Shown: positions 22,930 to 32,850 of the stretch, one piece after another | Position numbering within the stretch: the first letter of the stretch is position 1 | Layout: every line of letters starts with the position of its first letter | Assembly (NCBI RefSeq): GCF_011059185.1 | Contig: NZ_JAALFE010000001.1 | Location: forward strand, 1 to 64,000 | Direction: 5' to 3' | From: Paragemmobacter kunshanensis | GTDB taxonomy: Bacteria > Pseudomonadota > Alphaproteobacteria > Rhodobacterales > Rhodobacteraceae | Length of the DNA stretch: 64,000 nt | Notes under the pieces: model-generated | What the model was told of the DNA's origin: nothing | Databases searched by the model: none | The model's input: the letters and a program-made list of their open reading frames with translations, nothing else | Program-made: the position numbers and the translations under genes

Positions 22930-25437
22930 CTATTCCTGCGTCCGCAACACCTGCGCCGGCCGCGCCGCCAGGGGCCGCAGCGCGAACAGAAGCCCCGCCG
23001 CCATGGTCGCAAAGACCCCGCCCGCCACGATTGCCACCGCCGAAACAGGCTCGAAGAAGTAATCCGCCTCCATCACGAAGACCATCACCGCCCATCCGGC
23101 AAGGCCCCCCGCGACAATGGCCACGATCCCCGCCGCAGCCCCCATCAACCCCGACCGCAAGGCGAAACTCGCCAATATCCGCCCCCGCGTCGCGCCCAGC
23201 GTCTTCATCACCGCCGCCTCATAGACCCGCGCACGTTCCCCCGCCGCCGCCGCCCCGATCAGCACGACGAACCCCGTCACCAAGGTCGCCGCCGCCGCCC
23301 AGGCCGTGGCCGTCGCAATCGCCTCCAAAGCCTCGGTCACGCGGTCGATGGCATCCCGGATGCGGATCGCCGTCACGTTGGGATAGGCCCGCGCCACATC
23401 CCGCAGGATTGCCGCCTCTGCCGCTTCCTCCGCATAGACGGTGGAGATGAAGGTATGCGGCGCCCCCTGCAAGGCCGCCGGGTTCATCGTCATCACGAAC
23501 CCCATCCCGGCGCTGGAAAAATCCACCTGCCGGAAAGAGGTGATCGTCGCCGGGATATCCCGCCCCAGCACATTGATCACCAGCGCATCCCCCAGCTTCA
23601 ACCCGATCTCCTCGGCCTCTTCCGCCGCAAAGGACACCTGCGCCGGGCCGGTGTAATCGGCGGGCCACCATTCGCCCGCCACGACCCTGGCATTCTCCTG
23701 CGGCTCGGCCGAATAGGTGATCCCCCGGTCGCCCCGCACCACCCAATGCTCGCCCGCCACTTCCTTCGCGGGCCGCCCGTTGATCTGCGTCAGCACCGCG
23801 CGCAGCATCGGCGCGCTTTCCACCTTGCTCACGGCCGGGTCCGTCTGCACCCGCTCCAGAAAGCCCGCGATCTGGTCGGGCTGGATATCGACGAAGAAAT
23901 AGCTCGGCGCCCGCTCCGGCAGGTCGGTCGCAATCGCCGCGCGCAGGTTGGCGTCGATCTGCCCCACCGCCGCCAGCACCGACAGGCCCAGCCCAAGCGA
24001 CAGCACCACCGCCCCCGCCTCCTCCCTCGGCCCGCCGATGGAGGCCAGCGCCAACCGCAGCGCCACGCGCCCCCGCGCCAGCCCCGCCCGCGCCATGCCC
24101 CGCGCCAACCGACGCAGGCCCCAGGCCGCCCCCGCCAGCACGATCAGCGCGGCAATCACCCCGCCCGCCGATCCCAGCGTCAATTCCCACGTGCCCGAAA
24201 ACCACACCGCCCCGCCGATCAACAGCACCGCAAGCCCTGCAATCGCCAGCAGATGCCGCGCCGCAGGCATCCCCCCGCGCCCCGATCCACGATAAAGCGC
24301 CGCCGCCCGCACCCCTTCCGTCCGCGCCAAGGGCCACAGCGTAAACAGGAAGGCCGTCACCAGCCCATAAAACGCCGCCTCCAGCAATGGCAGCAGATAG
24401 ACCCCCACCTCCGCCGGAAACGGCAGCGCCGCCTCGATCACACCGCCGAACAGCACCGGCACCGCCGCGCCCAGCATCAGGCCAAGCGCAACCCCGATCC
24501 CGGCCAGAACCGCGATCTGCAAAAGATAGATGCGGAAGATCAGCCGCCCCTCCGCGCCAAGCGTCTTCAACGTGGCAATCGTCGCGACCTTCCCCTCCAG
24601 ATAGGCCCGCACCGCCGCCTGCACGCCCACGCCGCCCACGGCCAAACCGGCAATCCCCACAAGGATCAGGAAAGACCCGATCCGGTCCACGAACCGCTCC
24701 ACCCCCGGCGCGGCGCGGCGGCTGTCCTGCCAGCCCATGCCGCTATCGGCGAATTCCGCCTCGGCCCGCGCCTCCATCGCCTGAAGGTCCGTCCCCGCAG
24801 GCAGCAGCAGCCGATATTCCGTCTCGAACAACGACCCCGGCTCCAGCAACCCCGATCCTGCAAGGTCCGCCGTCCGCACAATGGTGCGCGGGCCAAGCGA
24901 GAAGCCGCCATTCGCGCTATCCGGCTCGCGCAGCAGCACAGCGCCCAGCCGGAACTCCTTCACCCCCATGCGGAACCGGTCGCCCACCGACAGCCCCAGC
25001 CGCTCCACCAGCACCTTGTCCATCGCCACGCCCGGAAGCCCCTCCACCGTGGCCAGCGCCCCCGGCAGATCGCCGCTCTCCAGCACCACCGAACCCAGCA
25101 GGGGATAGGCGTCATCCACCCCCTTCACCTGCGTCAGCGCCGTTTCGTCACCCAGCGTCACCATCGACCGGAAATCGACGATCTCGGAAACCCGCTCGGC
25201 CACGCCTTCCATCCAGGCCCGCTCCTCCTCGGTGGCGAAGCGATAGGTGAACTCCATCTGCGCATCGCCGCCCAGCAGCACCGCGCCCTGATCAGCCAGC
25301 CCCTGCTGGATCGAGGCCCGCACAAGGCCCACCGCGGCAATCGCCGCCACGCCCAGCGCCAGACAGGCCAGAAACACCCGGAATCCCTTCAGACCCCCCC
25401 GCAACTCGCGCCGCGCAATCCGCCATGCCAGACTCAC
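22930..25437 (-). CDS. ybbP: FtsX-like ABC transporter permease (YbbP type)
   Basis: 835 aa. One N-terminal membrane helix, a large periplasmic domain, then two FtsX-type four-helix blocks (about residues 260-425 and 720-835) separated by a second periplasmic domain. It partners with the ATPase encoded just upstream (ATGA overlap at 25434-25437). E. coli ybbP-ybbA are also divergent from tesA, as here, so this is the same conserved system, a mechanotransmitting or lipid-linked ABC complex of unclear substrate. Confidence 0.85.
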   Translation of the reverse strand: MSLAWRIARRELRGGLKGFRVFLACLALGVAAIAAVGLVRASIQQGLADQGAVLLGGDAQMEFTYRFATEEERAWMEGVAERVSEIVDFRSMVTLGDETALTQVKGVDDAYPLLGSVVLESGDLPGALATVEGLPGVAMDKVLVERLGLSVGDRFRMGVKEFRLGAVLLREPDSANGGFSLGPRTIVRTADLAGSGLLEPGSLFETEYRLLLPAGTDLQAMEARAEAEFADSGMGWQDSRRAAPGVERFVDRIGSFLILVGIAGLAVGGVGVQAAVRAYLEGKVATIATLKTLGAEGRLIFRIYLLQIAVLAGIGVALGLMLGAAVPVLFGGVIEAALPFPAEVGVYLLPLLEAAFYGLVTAFLFTLWPLARTEGVRAAALYRGSGRGGMPAARHLLAIAGLAVLLIGGAVWFSGTWELTLGSAGGVIAALIVLAGAAWGLRRLARGMARAGLARGRVALRLALASIGGPREEAGAVVLSLGLGLSVLAAVGQIDANLRAAIATDLPERAPSYFFVDIQPDQIAGFLERVQTDPAVSKVESAPMLRAVLTQINGRPAKEVAGEHWVVRGDRGITYSAEPQENARVVAGEWWPADYTGPAQVSFAAEEAEEIGLKLGDALVINVLGRDIPATITSFRQVDFSSAGMGFVMTMNPAALQGAPHTFISTVYAEEAAEAAILRDVARAYPNVTAIRIRDAIDRVTEALEAIATATAWAAAATLVTGFVVLIGAAAAGERARVYEAAVMKTLGATRGRILASFALRSGLMGAAAGIVAIVAGGLAGWAVMVFVMEADYFFEPVSAVAIVAGGVFATMAAGLLFALRPLAARPAQVLRTQE

Positions 25438-26117
25438 CCCGCAACCTCCGGCGCGACACGCCCATCCTGCAACCGCACCACCCTGTCACAGCGCGCCGCC
25501 AGTTCCGGCGCATGGGTCACAAGAACCAGCGTCGCCCCATGCCGATCCCGCAACCCGAACAGCAGATCCATGATCGCCGCCCCGTTCACCCCGTCCAGAT
25601 TCCCCGTCGGCTCATCCGCCAGCAATATCGCGGGCCGCGGTGCCGCCGCCCGCGCCAGCGCCACCCGCTGCTGCTCGCCCCCCGACATCTGGCTCGGGTA
25701 ATGCCCCATCCGCGACCCCAGACCCACGGCCACCAACTCCGCCTCGGCCCGCGCGAAGGCATCGGAAACGCCCATCAACTCCAACGGCACCGCCACATTC
25801 TCCAAGGCCGTCATCGTGGGCATCAGATGGAAGGACTGGAACACCACCCCCATCTTCCCCCGCCGGAACCGCGCCAACCCATCCTCGTCCATCGCCGTCA
25901 GATCCTGCCCCAAGGCGCGCACCTCGCCCCCCGTGGCCCGCTCCAACCCGCCCATCAGCATCAGCAGCGACGACTTCCCCGAACCCGACGGCCCCACCAG
26001 CCCCACGGTCTCGCCCGCATGAACTTCCAGTGATATGCCTTTCAGGATATCGACCGGCCCCGCATTTCCCGCCAAAGTCAAACGCACATCCTTCAGCGCC
26101 AGAACCGTATCAGTCAT
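25434..26117 (-). CDS. ybbA: ABC transporter ATP-binding protein (YbbA type)
   Basis: 227 aa. Walker A GPSGSGKSS, Q-loop VVFQSFHL, signature MSGGEQQRVA, Walker B ILLADEPTGNLD and the H-loop VTHAPE are all intact, a LolD/MacB-type ATPase. The ATG at 26115-26117 overlaps in antisense with a possible tesA start. Forms an operon with the FtsX-like permease. Confidence 0.9.
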   Translation of the reverse strand: MTDTVLALKDVRLTLAGNAGPVDILKGISLEVHAGETVGLVGPSGSGKSSLLMLMGGLERATGGEVRALGQDLTAMDEDGLARFRRGKMGVVFQSFHLMPTMTALENVAVPLELMGVSDAFARAEAELVAVGLGSRMGHYPSQMSGGEQQRVALARAAAPRPAILLADEPTGNLDGVNGAAIMDLLFGLRDRHGATLVLVTHAPELAARCDRVVRLQDGRVAPEVAG

Positions 26118-26166
26118 GAAAACCGCCTTCCAACTGTCCAAAGCCAGATATGGCGCGCCTCGCTGC

Positions 26167-26814
26167 ATGCGCAACATCACATTGGCGACAGCCTCTGTAA
26201 CGCTTCTCGCCCTCGCCCCCGTCGCTGCACAGGCCGAAACCATCATCGTGGCCCTCGGCGACAGCCTGACCGCAGGCTACGGCCTGCCCGAAGGCGATGG
26301 CCTCGTCCCCCAGCTTCAGAACTGGCTCACCGCCCAAGGCTCCGACATCACCGTCATCAACGCAGGCGTCTCCGGCGACACCTCGGCGGGCGGCCTCTCC
26401 CGCCTCGACTGGTCGCTCACCCCGGAAACCGATGCCCTCATCGTCACCCTTGGCGGCAACGACCTGCTCCGCGGCCTTCCCCCCAGCGAAACCCGCTCGA
26501 ACATCGACAGCATCGTCAAACAGGCCACCGACCGCGGCCTGAAGGTCCTCATCGTCCCGATGGAGGCGCCGGGCAATTTCGGCCCCGACTACAAGGCCCG
26601 GTTCGACGCCCTCTACCCCGAAATCGCCACCACCCATGGCGCGGCCATCACCCAACCCTTCTTCCGCCTGCTCGACGCCACCGCCACCGATCCCGGCCAG
26701 ATCGCCCAATGGATGCAGGCCGACGGCATCCACCCCAACAAGGACGGCGTGGCAAGGATCGTCGAAAGCCTCGGCCCCGCCGTGCTGGACCTCGCCTCCC
26801 GCCCCGCGAACTGA
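26167..26814 (+). CDS. tesA: SGNH-hydrolase esterase/thioesterase I, periplasmic
   Basis: 215 aa from ATG 26167, chosen because it gives a clean signal peptide (MRNITLATASVTLLALAPV, cleaved near AQA) and leaves room for a promoter; an ATG at 26116 would overlap the ybbA start. SGNH blocks are complete: GDSLTAGYG (Ser), AGVSGDTSAGG (Gly), GGNDLLRG (Asn) and DGIHPNKDG (Asp, His). It hydrolyses acyl esters or thioesters and lysophospholipids in the periplasm. The divergent ybbAP arrangement is conserved with E. coli. Confidence 0.88.
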   Translation: MRNITLATASVTLLALAPVAAQAETIIVALGDSLTAGYGLPEGDGLVPQLQNWLTAQGSDITVINAGVSGDTSAGGLSRLDWSLTPETDALIVTLGGNDLLRGLPPSETRSNIDSIVKQATDRGLKVLIVPMEAPGNFGPDYKARFDALYPEIATTHGAAITQPFFRLLDATATDPGQIAQWMQADGIHPNKDGVARIVESLGPAVLDLASRPAN

Positions 26815-26823
26815 CGCGAAGGG

Positions 26824-27132
26824 ATGCTCGCCACCCTGATCCAAACCCTCGCGATCGCTGGCTTCTTCTGCCTCTGGCTCGGCTTGGCGCTCCTCGCGCT
26901 CTCAGTCGTCCTCCGCCTCTTCCTCAACCCCGGCTACTGGCAAAGCCTCTCCCTCCCCTTCCGCGACCGCTTCGCCAGACAGGGCGAGGTGATGAATCAT
27001 GCCTTCCAATCCTCCGGAAAGTCCCGCCTCAACCGCGCGGGCCAAATCCTCGGTGCCATCGGCCTCTCCCTCCTCATCTTCACTGGCCTCCTCTGGCTCG
27101 CCCTCCGCATCCTTCAGGGCCCGCCCGCCTGA
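26824..27132 (+). CDS. two-helix membrane protein of unknown function
   Basis: 102 aa with membrane helices near residues 5-33 and 75-98 and a polar loop between (LPFRDRFARQGEVMNHAFQSS). It begins 9 nt after tesA ends, so it is probably cotranscribed. No family recognised. Confidence 0.6.
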   Translation: MLATLIQTLAIAGFFCLWLGLALLALSVVLRLFLNPGYWQSLSLPFRDRFARQGEVMNHAFQSSGKSRLNRAGQILGAIGLSLLIFTGLLWLALRILQGPPA

Positions 27133-27169
27133 GACCCGCCCCGCTGACATCCTCTCCTGCGCCCGCTGC

Positions 27170-27190
27170 TTCATCTTGGCCCAAATACCC
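27170..27190. repeat. third copy of the TTGGCCCAAATACCC intergenic motif
   Basis: Same sequence as at 20674, including the preceding TTCATC, in the 157-bp space between the small membrane protein gene and the FAD oxidase gene. Confidence 0.5.
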
Positions 27191-27289
27191 ACTTTACGCC
27201 CTCACCACCCGCACCACGCCCGGGCCTTCATCCCCCCTTGCAACTCCCCCACGCCCGTCCGATGACTCCGCAGCAGACCGGAGCGTCCC

Positions 27290-28714
27290 ATGTCCCTCAT
27301 CCCCGCCCTGAAATCCCTGCTCGGTGACAGTCACGTCCTCACCGGCCCCGACATGGCCCGCCATGCCAGCGACTGGATGGGGAATTACCATGGCACCCCC
27401 CTCGCCGTCGCCCGCCCCGGCTCCACGGCGGAAGTCGCCGCCACGGTGAAACTGGCGGCAGAACACGGCATCCCGGTCATCCCCATCTCGGGCAACACGG
27501 GCCTCACCGGCGCCACCTATACCGAGGGCGGCCTCCTCCTCTCCACCGAACGGCTGAACCGCATCCGCGAAATCCGCCCCGCCTCCCGCATCGCCATCGT
27601 GGAATCCGGCGTCATCCTGTCGCGCCTCCACGACGCCGCCGAAACCCATGGCCTCTACTTCCCCCTCTGGTTCGGCGCGCGCGGCTCCGCCATGATCGGC
27701 GGCGTCCTCTCCACCAATGCCGGAGGCTCCAACGTCCTGCGCTACGGCTCCACCCGCGCGCTCTGCCTCGGGCTGGAGGTGGTGCTGCCCGATGGCCGCG
27801 TCCTCAACCTCATGTCCGAACTCCACAAGGACAATTCCGGCTACGATCTGAAAGACCTCTTCATCGGGGCCGAGGGCACGCTCGGCATCATCACGGCCGC
27901 CGTGATGAAACTCGTCCCCGCCCCCCGCGCCCATGCCACGGCCACCCTCGCGGCCCGCTCGCTTCCCGACGCGCTCACCCTCCTGAACCGCCTGCAAGCG
28001 GCCAGTGGCGGCCTGGTCGAAGCCTTCGAATACATGCCCGCCGACTATATGGCCCGGCTGGAACGCATCCGCCCCGACCTCGGCATCCCCTTCCCGGCGC
28101 ATCGCGACTGCACCATCCTCGTCGAACTCGCCGCCACCTCCCCCGCGCTTGCCACCGAAACGCCGCACGGCACCCTCCCCCTCACCGACCTGCTGGAGGA
28201 AACCCTCGCCCAGCTCATGCAAGACGGCCTCATCCTCGATGCCACCATCGCCCGCTCCACCACCCAGCGCGCGGCCATGTGGGCGCGCCGCGAAGCGGCC
28301 GCCGAAATTGGCGCGGCGGTCAAACCCATGATCGACAGCGACATCGCCCTGCCCCTCGACCGCGTGGAAACCTTCCTCACCCGCATCGCGCCCCGCCTTG
28401 CCGACATCGCCCCCGGCGCGGAAACCGTGACCGTCGCCCATCTGGGCGATGGCAACCTGCATTTCTCCGTCTATCCCGGCGATCCCTCCAGGGCGCTTTA
28501 CGACCGTGTCATCCACGCCATCGAGGATATCGTGCAAGACCTCGGCGGCTCCTTCTCCGCCGAACATGGCGTCGGCCTGTCCAAGCTCAACTCCATGGCC
28601 CGCCGCAAGGACCCGGTCGCGCTTGACCTCATGCGCGCGATCAAACAGGCCATCGACCCCGGCAACCTGATGAATCCCGGCAAGGTGCTGCCGCCGAAAG
28701 ACGCCTCCGAATGA
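27290..28714 (+). CDS. FAD-linked 2-hydroxyacid dehydrogenase (GlcD/D2HGDH type)
   Basis: 474 aa. PCMH/VAO-type FAD domain at residues about 35-215: PISGNTGLTGAT binds the FAD pyrophosphate and GGVLSTNAGGSNVLRYG and GAEGTLGIIT complete the fold. The C-terminal domain has VAHLGDGNLHF and AEHGVG, with the metal-binding histidines of D-lactate/D-2-hydroxyglutarate dehydrogenases. It oxidises a D-2-hydroxyacid to the keto acid; the exact substrate is unclear. Coupled by ATGA overlap to the MFS gene. Confidence 0.85.
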   Translation: MSLIPALKSLLGDSHVLTGPDMARHASDWMGNYHGTPLAVARPGSTAEVAATVKLAAEHGIPVIPISGNTGLTGATYTEGGLLLSTERLNRIREIRPASRIAIVESGVILSRLHDAAETHGLYFPLWFGARGSAMIGGVLSTNAGGSNVLRYGSTRALCLGLEVVLPDGRVLNLMSELHKDNSGYDLKDLFIGAEGTLGIITAAVMKLVPAPRAHATATLAARSLPDALTLLNRLQAASGGLVEAFEYMPADYMARLERIRPDLGIPFPAHRDCTILVELAATSPALATETPHGTLPLTDLLEETLAQLMQDGLILDATIARSTTQRAAMWARREAAAEIGAAVKPMIDSDIALPLDRVETFLTRIAPRLADIAPGAETVTVAHLGDGNLHFSVYPGDPSRALYDRVIHAIEDIVQDLGGSFSAEHGVGLSKLNSMARRKDPVALDLMRAIKQAIDPGNLMNPGKVLPPKDASE

Positions 28715-29904
28715 CCACCCTTTCCGTCCTGCGCGACCCGACCCTGCGCCTGATCGCATGGGCGCTCCTTCTGCTCGGGGCGCTCAATGCCTCGGTCTAT
28801 CCCTATCAGTCGCTGGTGGGGATCGAACGGCTGGGCCTGTCGGAACCGGCCTTCGCGCTTATCCTCGCCCTTGCCTCGGCGGTGTCGGTCTCGGCCTCGG
28901 TCCTTCTCGGCATCCTGTCCGATCAAAGGGCCAACCGCCGCCGCATCGCCCTGCTGACGGCGGCCTCCGGCACCCTTGGCGTGGGGCTGATGCTCGTCGC
29001 GCCCTCGCCGCTGACCTTCGCGCTTTGCCACGGGATCCTGTTCCCGGTCGCCACCTCGCTTTACGGCCAGCTCTTCGCGCTGGCCCGCCTCGCCCGCGAT
29101 GATGGCGGCGCGGCGCGGGATGCCATCCTCGCCACCCTCCGCTCGGCCCTCTCGCTCAGCTTCCTCGGCATGCTGGTCTTCTGGACCGCCGCCTTCGGCT
29201 GGGGGCTCGACGTGATGTCGGTCTATGTCTCGGCCACGCTGGCCGCCGTGATCCTGACGACGATGCTGCACCTGCGCTGGCCGCGCGATGGCCAGACCGC
29301 CTGGCAGGATCGCCCCTCCGGCCTGAACTTCCGCCGCGCCTTCGCCGAAATCGCCGAACCCCGCATCCTGATCCGGCTGCTGCTTCTGGGTGCCATCGCC
29401 TCGGCGGGCAATCTCTACATGATCCTGACAGCGCTGGTCTTCGATGCCTCGCCCAGCCGGGATGCCGGGGATGTGGCGCTCTATATCGGCCTGGTGGCTG
29501 GGTGGGAGGTGCCCTTCATGCTGCTTCTGCCGCTGATCACCCACCGCTTCCGCCGCGCCACGCTGATCGCGGCGGGCACGGCGCTTTATGTCACCCATCT
29601 GGCCCTGATGCCGGTGCTGACGGAAACCGCCTGGCTCTGGGCGCTGACGCTGCTTGCCGGGCTGGGCGGCACGGCGATCCTGACCCTGCCCATCGCCTAT
29701 TACCAGGATCTGCTGGATGGCCGTCCGGGCGCGGCAGGGGCGATGATCGCGTTGCAACGGCTGGCCGCCGAATTGCTGGCCGCCGCGGCCTTCGCCCTCG
29801 GCGCGGTGCTTGGCGGGGGCCATGCGATCACGGCCCTGATGGGCGCGGCCATCGCCCTGATCGGGGCAGGCGCCCTCCTCTGGATCGACCGCAACCGCAG
29901 CTAG
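28711..29904 (+). CDS. MFS transporter, sugar-efflux-like
   Basis: 397 aa with about 12 membrane helices in two halves and a central polar loop (WPRDGQTAWQDRPSG). The helix 2-3 loop GILSDQRANRRR is a recognisable MFS motif A variant. The layout resembles SetA-type sugar efflux carriers. It overlaps the hydroxyacid dehydrogenase gene by 4 nt, so it may move that enzyme's substrate or product. Confidence 0.75.
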   Translation: MTTLSVLRDPTLRLIAWALLLLGALNASVYPYQSLVGIERLGLSEPAFALILALASAVSVSASVLLGILSDQRANRRRIALLTAASGTLGVGLMLVAPSPLTFALCHGILFPVATSLYGQLFALARLARDDGGAARDAILATLRSALSLSFLGMLVFWTAAFGWGLDVMSVYVSATLAAVILTTMLHLRWPRDGQTAWQDRPSGLNFRRAFAEIAEPRILIRLLLLGAIASAGNLYMILTALVFDASPSRDAGDVALYIGLVAGWEVPFMLLLPLITHRFRRATLIAAGTALYVTHLALMPVLTETAWLWALTLLAGLGGTAILTLPIAYYQDLLDGRPGAAGAMIALQRLAAELLAAAAFALGAVLGGGHAITALMGAAIALIGAGALLWIDRNRS

Positions 29905-29931
29905 GCGCTGTGTGAGGCGAGACAGACGCCA

Positions 29932-30014
29932 CGGAACCTGACGCAGTCCGGGTGCCCCGGTCCGGACCCGTTTTCTGTGTCAGAAAACGGCGCGAAATCT
30001 GCGTCAGATTTCGC
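29932..30014. repeat. hairpin cluster B between convergent MFS and hemC genes
   Basis: Degenerate member CGGAACCTG-ACG-CAGTCCG at 29932-29949 (plus-oriented core TGACGCA), then two perfect members: 29968-29990 (arms CCGTTTTCTG, loop TGT) and 29992-30014 (arms GCGAAATCTG, loop CGT), both minus-oriented. The last is identical to the final hairpin of cluster A. They end 2 nt before the hemC stop, so they probably serve as a bidirectional terminator. Confidence 0.7.
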
Positions 30015-30016
30015 CT

Positions 30017-30961
30017 TCAGCGCCAGCTGAAGAACCCCGACGGCGCGCGCCCCAGAAGCTCTTCCGCCAGATCGCGCCCCAGCGCCGCTGCATCGGCAAC
30101 GCCGCCCCGCCGCGCGCCGGTGATCGACTCGCTGCCATCGGGCCGCAGGATCTCTCCCCGCAGCCAAAGCTGATCGCCCTCGATCACCGCCAGCCCCGCA
30201 ATCGGCGTCTCGCAGGAACCGTCCAGCCGCGCCAGCATCGCCCGTTCGGCGGCCAGCCGCACACCCGTCGGCCCGTCATGGATCGCGGCCAGCATCGCCG
30301 CCACCCGCTCATCCGCCGCGCGCCGCTCTACCCCGATCGCGCCCTGCGCCACGGCGGGCAGCATCTCTTCCGGCGCAATCGCCGACCGCGCGACATGCGC
30401 CATCCCCAGCCGGTTCAGCCCCGCCATCGCAAGGAAGGTGGCAACCGCCACCCCCTCCTCCAGCTTGCGCATCCGCGTCTGGACGTTCCCCCGGAATTCC
30501 ACCAGCTTCAGGTCCGGCCGCCGCAGCGCCAGCTGCGCCCGCCGCCGCAGGCTCGACGACCCCACCACCGCCCCCTGCGGCAGATCGGCCAGCGACGCCA
30601 CCCCCGGCGACACGAACCCATCCCGCACATCCTCGCGCGGCAGATAGCAATCCAGCACCAGCCCCTCGGGCTGCACCGTGGGCATGTCCTTCATCGAATG
30701 CACCGCGATGTCGATGCCGCCGTCGATCAGCGCCTCCTCGATCTCGCGCGTGAACAGGCCCTTGCCCCCGATCTCCTTCAGCGGCTTGTCCAGGATCTGG
30801 TCCCCCGTCACCTTGATCACCACGATCTCGAAGGCCGCGTCCGGCAGGCCGAAGGCCGCCCCCAGACAGCGCCGCACCTCATGCGCCTGCCACAGCGCAA
30901 GGGGCGAACCTCGGGTTCCGATCTTCAACGGCTGGGCGGGGGAGGGGAGCGGATTTGTCAT
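30017..30961 (-). CDS. hemC: hydroxymethylbilane synthase (porphobilinogen deaminase)
   Basis: 314 aa from ATG 30961. N-terminal KIGTRGSPLALWQA, substrate-binding VHSMKDMPT and SSSLRRRAQL, and the cofactor-attachment Cys in LDGSCETPIAG carry the dipyrromethane. Condenses four porphobilinogens in haem and bacteriochlorophyll synthesis. Divergent from the membrane-protein/hemE pair, so hemC and hemE probably share a 75-bp promoter region. Confidence 0.95.
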   Translation of the reverse strand: MTNPLPSPAQPLKIGTRGSPLALWQAHEVRRCLGAAFGLPDAAFEIVVIKVTGDQILDKPLKEIGGKGLFTREIEEALIDGGIDIAVHSMKDMPTVQPEGLVLDCYLPREDVRDGFVSPGVASLADLPQGAVVGSSSLRRRAQLALRRPDLKLVEFRGNVQTRMRKLEEGVAVATFLAMAGLNRLGMAHVARSAIAPEEMLPAVAQGAIGVERRAADERVAAMLAAIHDGPTGVRLAAERAMLARLDGSCETPIAGLAVIEGDQLWLRGEILRPDGSESITGARRGGVADAAALGRDLAEELLGRAPSGFFSWR

Positions 30962-31035
30962 GCCCCAAGGCATACAACTGTCATCTTTGCCTGACAACTC
31001 TTGACAAGGCCGCGCGGCCAGCCGACGCATGATCC

Positions 31036-31350
31036 ATGACCGCGCTCTACCTCACAGCCCTTGCCGCCTCGGCCCTGCTGCTGACCATCGCCTTCCGGAT
31101 GGAACGCTCGGCCATCCGCCAGCGGATCAACGGGGCGGGCGGTCTGACGCTTCTGGCGGCCTTCATCACCTCGGCCTCGGCCACCATCCCCGTCGCCGCG
31201 CTGGCCTGGTGGGCCGATGGGCCGACCGCCGCCGCCATCGTCCTTCTGATCTCCGCCCTCTGGCACCTTGCCGCCTGGCGCCTAGCCCTGGGTCGCCTGC
31301 AATCCCTCATCGCGGCCCGCGCGGCCGACCCCACGAAAGCCAGCCCATGA
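31036..31350 (+). CDS. small membrane protein preceding hemE
   Basis: 104 aa with three hydrophobic helices (near 2-20, 37-60, 66-84). Its stop overlaps the hemE start (ATGA at 31347), so the two are translated together. Unknown function; the place between hemC and hemE suggests a link to haem synthesis. Confidence 0.65.
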   Translation: MTALYLTALAASALLLTIAFRMERSAIRQRINGAGGLTLLAAFITSASATIPVAALAWWADGPTAAAIVLLISALWHLAAWRLALGRLQSLIAARAADPTKASP

Positions 31351-32384
31351 CCAAAGCCACCAAGACCATCCTGCGCGCCCTTGCCGGTGAAACCCTGCCC
31401 ACCCCGCCGATCTGGATGATGCGCCAGGCGGGCCGCTACCTGCCCGAATACCGCGCCACCCGCGCGCAGGCGGGGGATTTCCTGTCGCTCTGCTACACCC
31501 CCGACCTCGCCGCCGAAGTCACCCTGCAACCGATCCGCCGCTACGGCTTTGACGCGGCGATCCTGTTTGCCGACATCCTGCTCCTGCCACAGGCGCTGGG
31601 CCCGAAACTCTGGTTCGAAACGGGCGAAGGCCCGCGCATGGAAACCACCACCACGATGGATCAGGTCCGCGCGCTCAGGCCCACCTCCGCCATCCACGAC
31701 ACGCTGTCGCCCGTCTACGAAACCGTCCGCATCCTTGCCCGCGAACTGCCCCGCGAAACCACCCTCATCGGCTTTGCGGGTGCCCCCTGGACGGTCGCCA
31801 CCTACATGATCGCCGGACGCGGATCGAAAGACCAGGGCGCCGCCCATGCGCTGAAGAACACCGACCGCGCCACCTTCACCGCCCTCATCGACCGCATCAC
31901 CGAAGCCACCGTCGAATACCTCTCCGCGCAAGTCGACGCCGGGGCCGAAGTCGTCAAACTCTTCGACTCATGGGCCGGATCGCTGAAAGGTCAGGATTTC
32001 GAGGATTTCGCCGTCAAACCCGCCGCCGCCATCATTTCGGCGATGAAGGCCCGCTACCCCCACCTGCCCATCATCGCCTTCCCGCGCGAGGCGGGCGAGG
32101 GCTATATCGGCTTCGCCGCGAAAACCGGCGCCGATTGCGTGGCACTGGACAACTCCATTACCCCGGAATGGGCCGCACAGAACGTCCAGCCCACAGGCTG
32201 CGTCCAAGGCAACCTCGCCCCCGAACACATGGTCACGGGCGGCGAGGCGCTGATCCGCGAAACCCGCCGCGTGGTGGATGCCTTCCGCAACGGCCCCCAC
32301 ATCTTCAACCTCGGCCACGGCATCACCCCCGACGCCAACCCCGACAATGTGCAACTGATGATCGACACGGTGCGCGGGGCCTGA
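31347..32384 (+). CDS. hemE: uroporphyrinogen decarboxylase
   Basis: 345 aa, full length. [16 protein letters not shown] is the substrate-binding signature, [14 protein letters not shown] and [10 protein letters not shown] follow, and the C-terminal [15 protein letters not shown] is typical. Decarboxylates uroporphyrinogen III to coproporphyrinogen III, the substrate of HemF and HemN encoded later in the window. Confidence 0.95.
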   Translation: MTKATKTILRALAGETLPTPPIWMMRQAGRYLPEYRATRAQAGDFLSLCYTPDLAAEVTLQPIRRYGFDAAILFADILLLPQALGPKLWFETGEGPRMETTTTMDQVRALRPTSAIHDTLSPVYETVRILARELPRETTLIGFAGAPWTVATYMIAGRGSKDQGAAHALKNTDRATFTALIDRITEATVEYLSAQVDAGAEVVKLFDSWAGSLKGQDFEDFAVKPAAAIISAMKARYPHLPIIAFPREAGEGYIGFAAKTGADCVALDNSITPEWAAQNVQPTGCVQGNLAPEHMVTGGEALIRETRRVVDAFRNGPHIFNLGHGITPDANPDNVQLMIDTVRGA

Positions 32385-32442
32385 TCCCGCCACCTTGCCG
32401 CCCGCGCGGACAGGGCATAGGCTGCCCCCGAAGGGACCAGCC

Positions 32443-32850
32443 ATGCCACCCCCCGCCATACTCGAAACCGTGATCTACGCCGCAGACCCCGATGCCTGCG
32501 CCGATTTCTACATCCGCCTCTTCGGCTTTTCCGAACAACGCCGCGTCAAGGGCCGCTTCGCCTTTCTCCGCGCGGGCGACCAGATGCTTCTGATCTTCGC
32601 GCCCGGCCCCGCCTCCGATCCGGCACAGCAATCCGGCATCCCCACCCATGGCGCCACAGGCCCCGGCCATATCTGCTTCCGCGCCGACAGCAGGCAAGAC
32701 CTGACCCATTGGCGCGACCGCCTCGCCGCCCTCGCCATCCCTGTCGAACACGAACAGGACTGGCCCGCCGGGGGCCATTCGATCTATTTCCGCGACCCCG
32801 CCGGAAACTCGGTCGAGATCGCCGAAGCCCGCATCTGGGGCCTTACATGA
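32443..32850 (+). CDS. VOC-family (glyoxalase/dioxygenase fold) protein
   Basis: 135 aa from ATG 32443 (AAGGGA upstream). Two beta-alpha-beta-beta-beta units: ETVIYAADPDACADFYIRLFGF and GHICFRADS...HSIYFRDPAGNSVEIAE. Metal ligands would be a Glu in the first unit and His/Glu in the second. Such single-domain proteins include glyoxalases and drug-binding proteins; the substrate is unknown. Overlaps the next gene by ATGA. Confidence 0.75.
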   Translation: MPPPAILETVIYAADPDACADFYIRLFGFSEQRRVKGRFAFLRAGDQMLLIFAPGPASDPAQQSGIPTHGATGPGHICFRADSRQDLTHWRDRLAALAIPVEHEQDWPAGGHSIYFRDPAGNSVEIAEARIWGLT

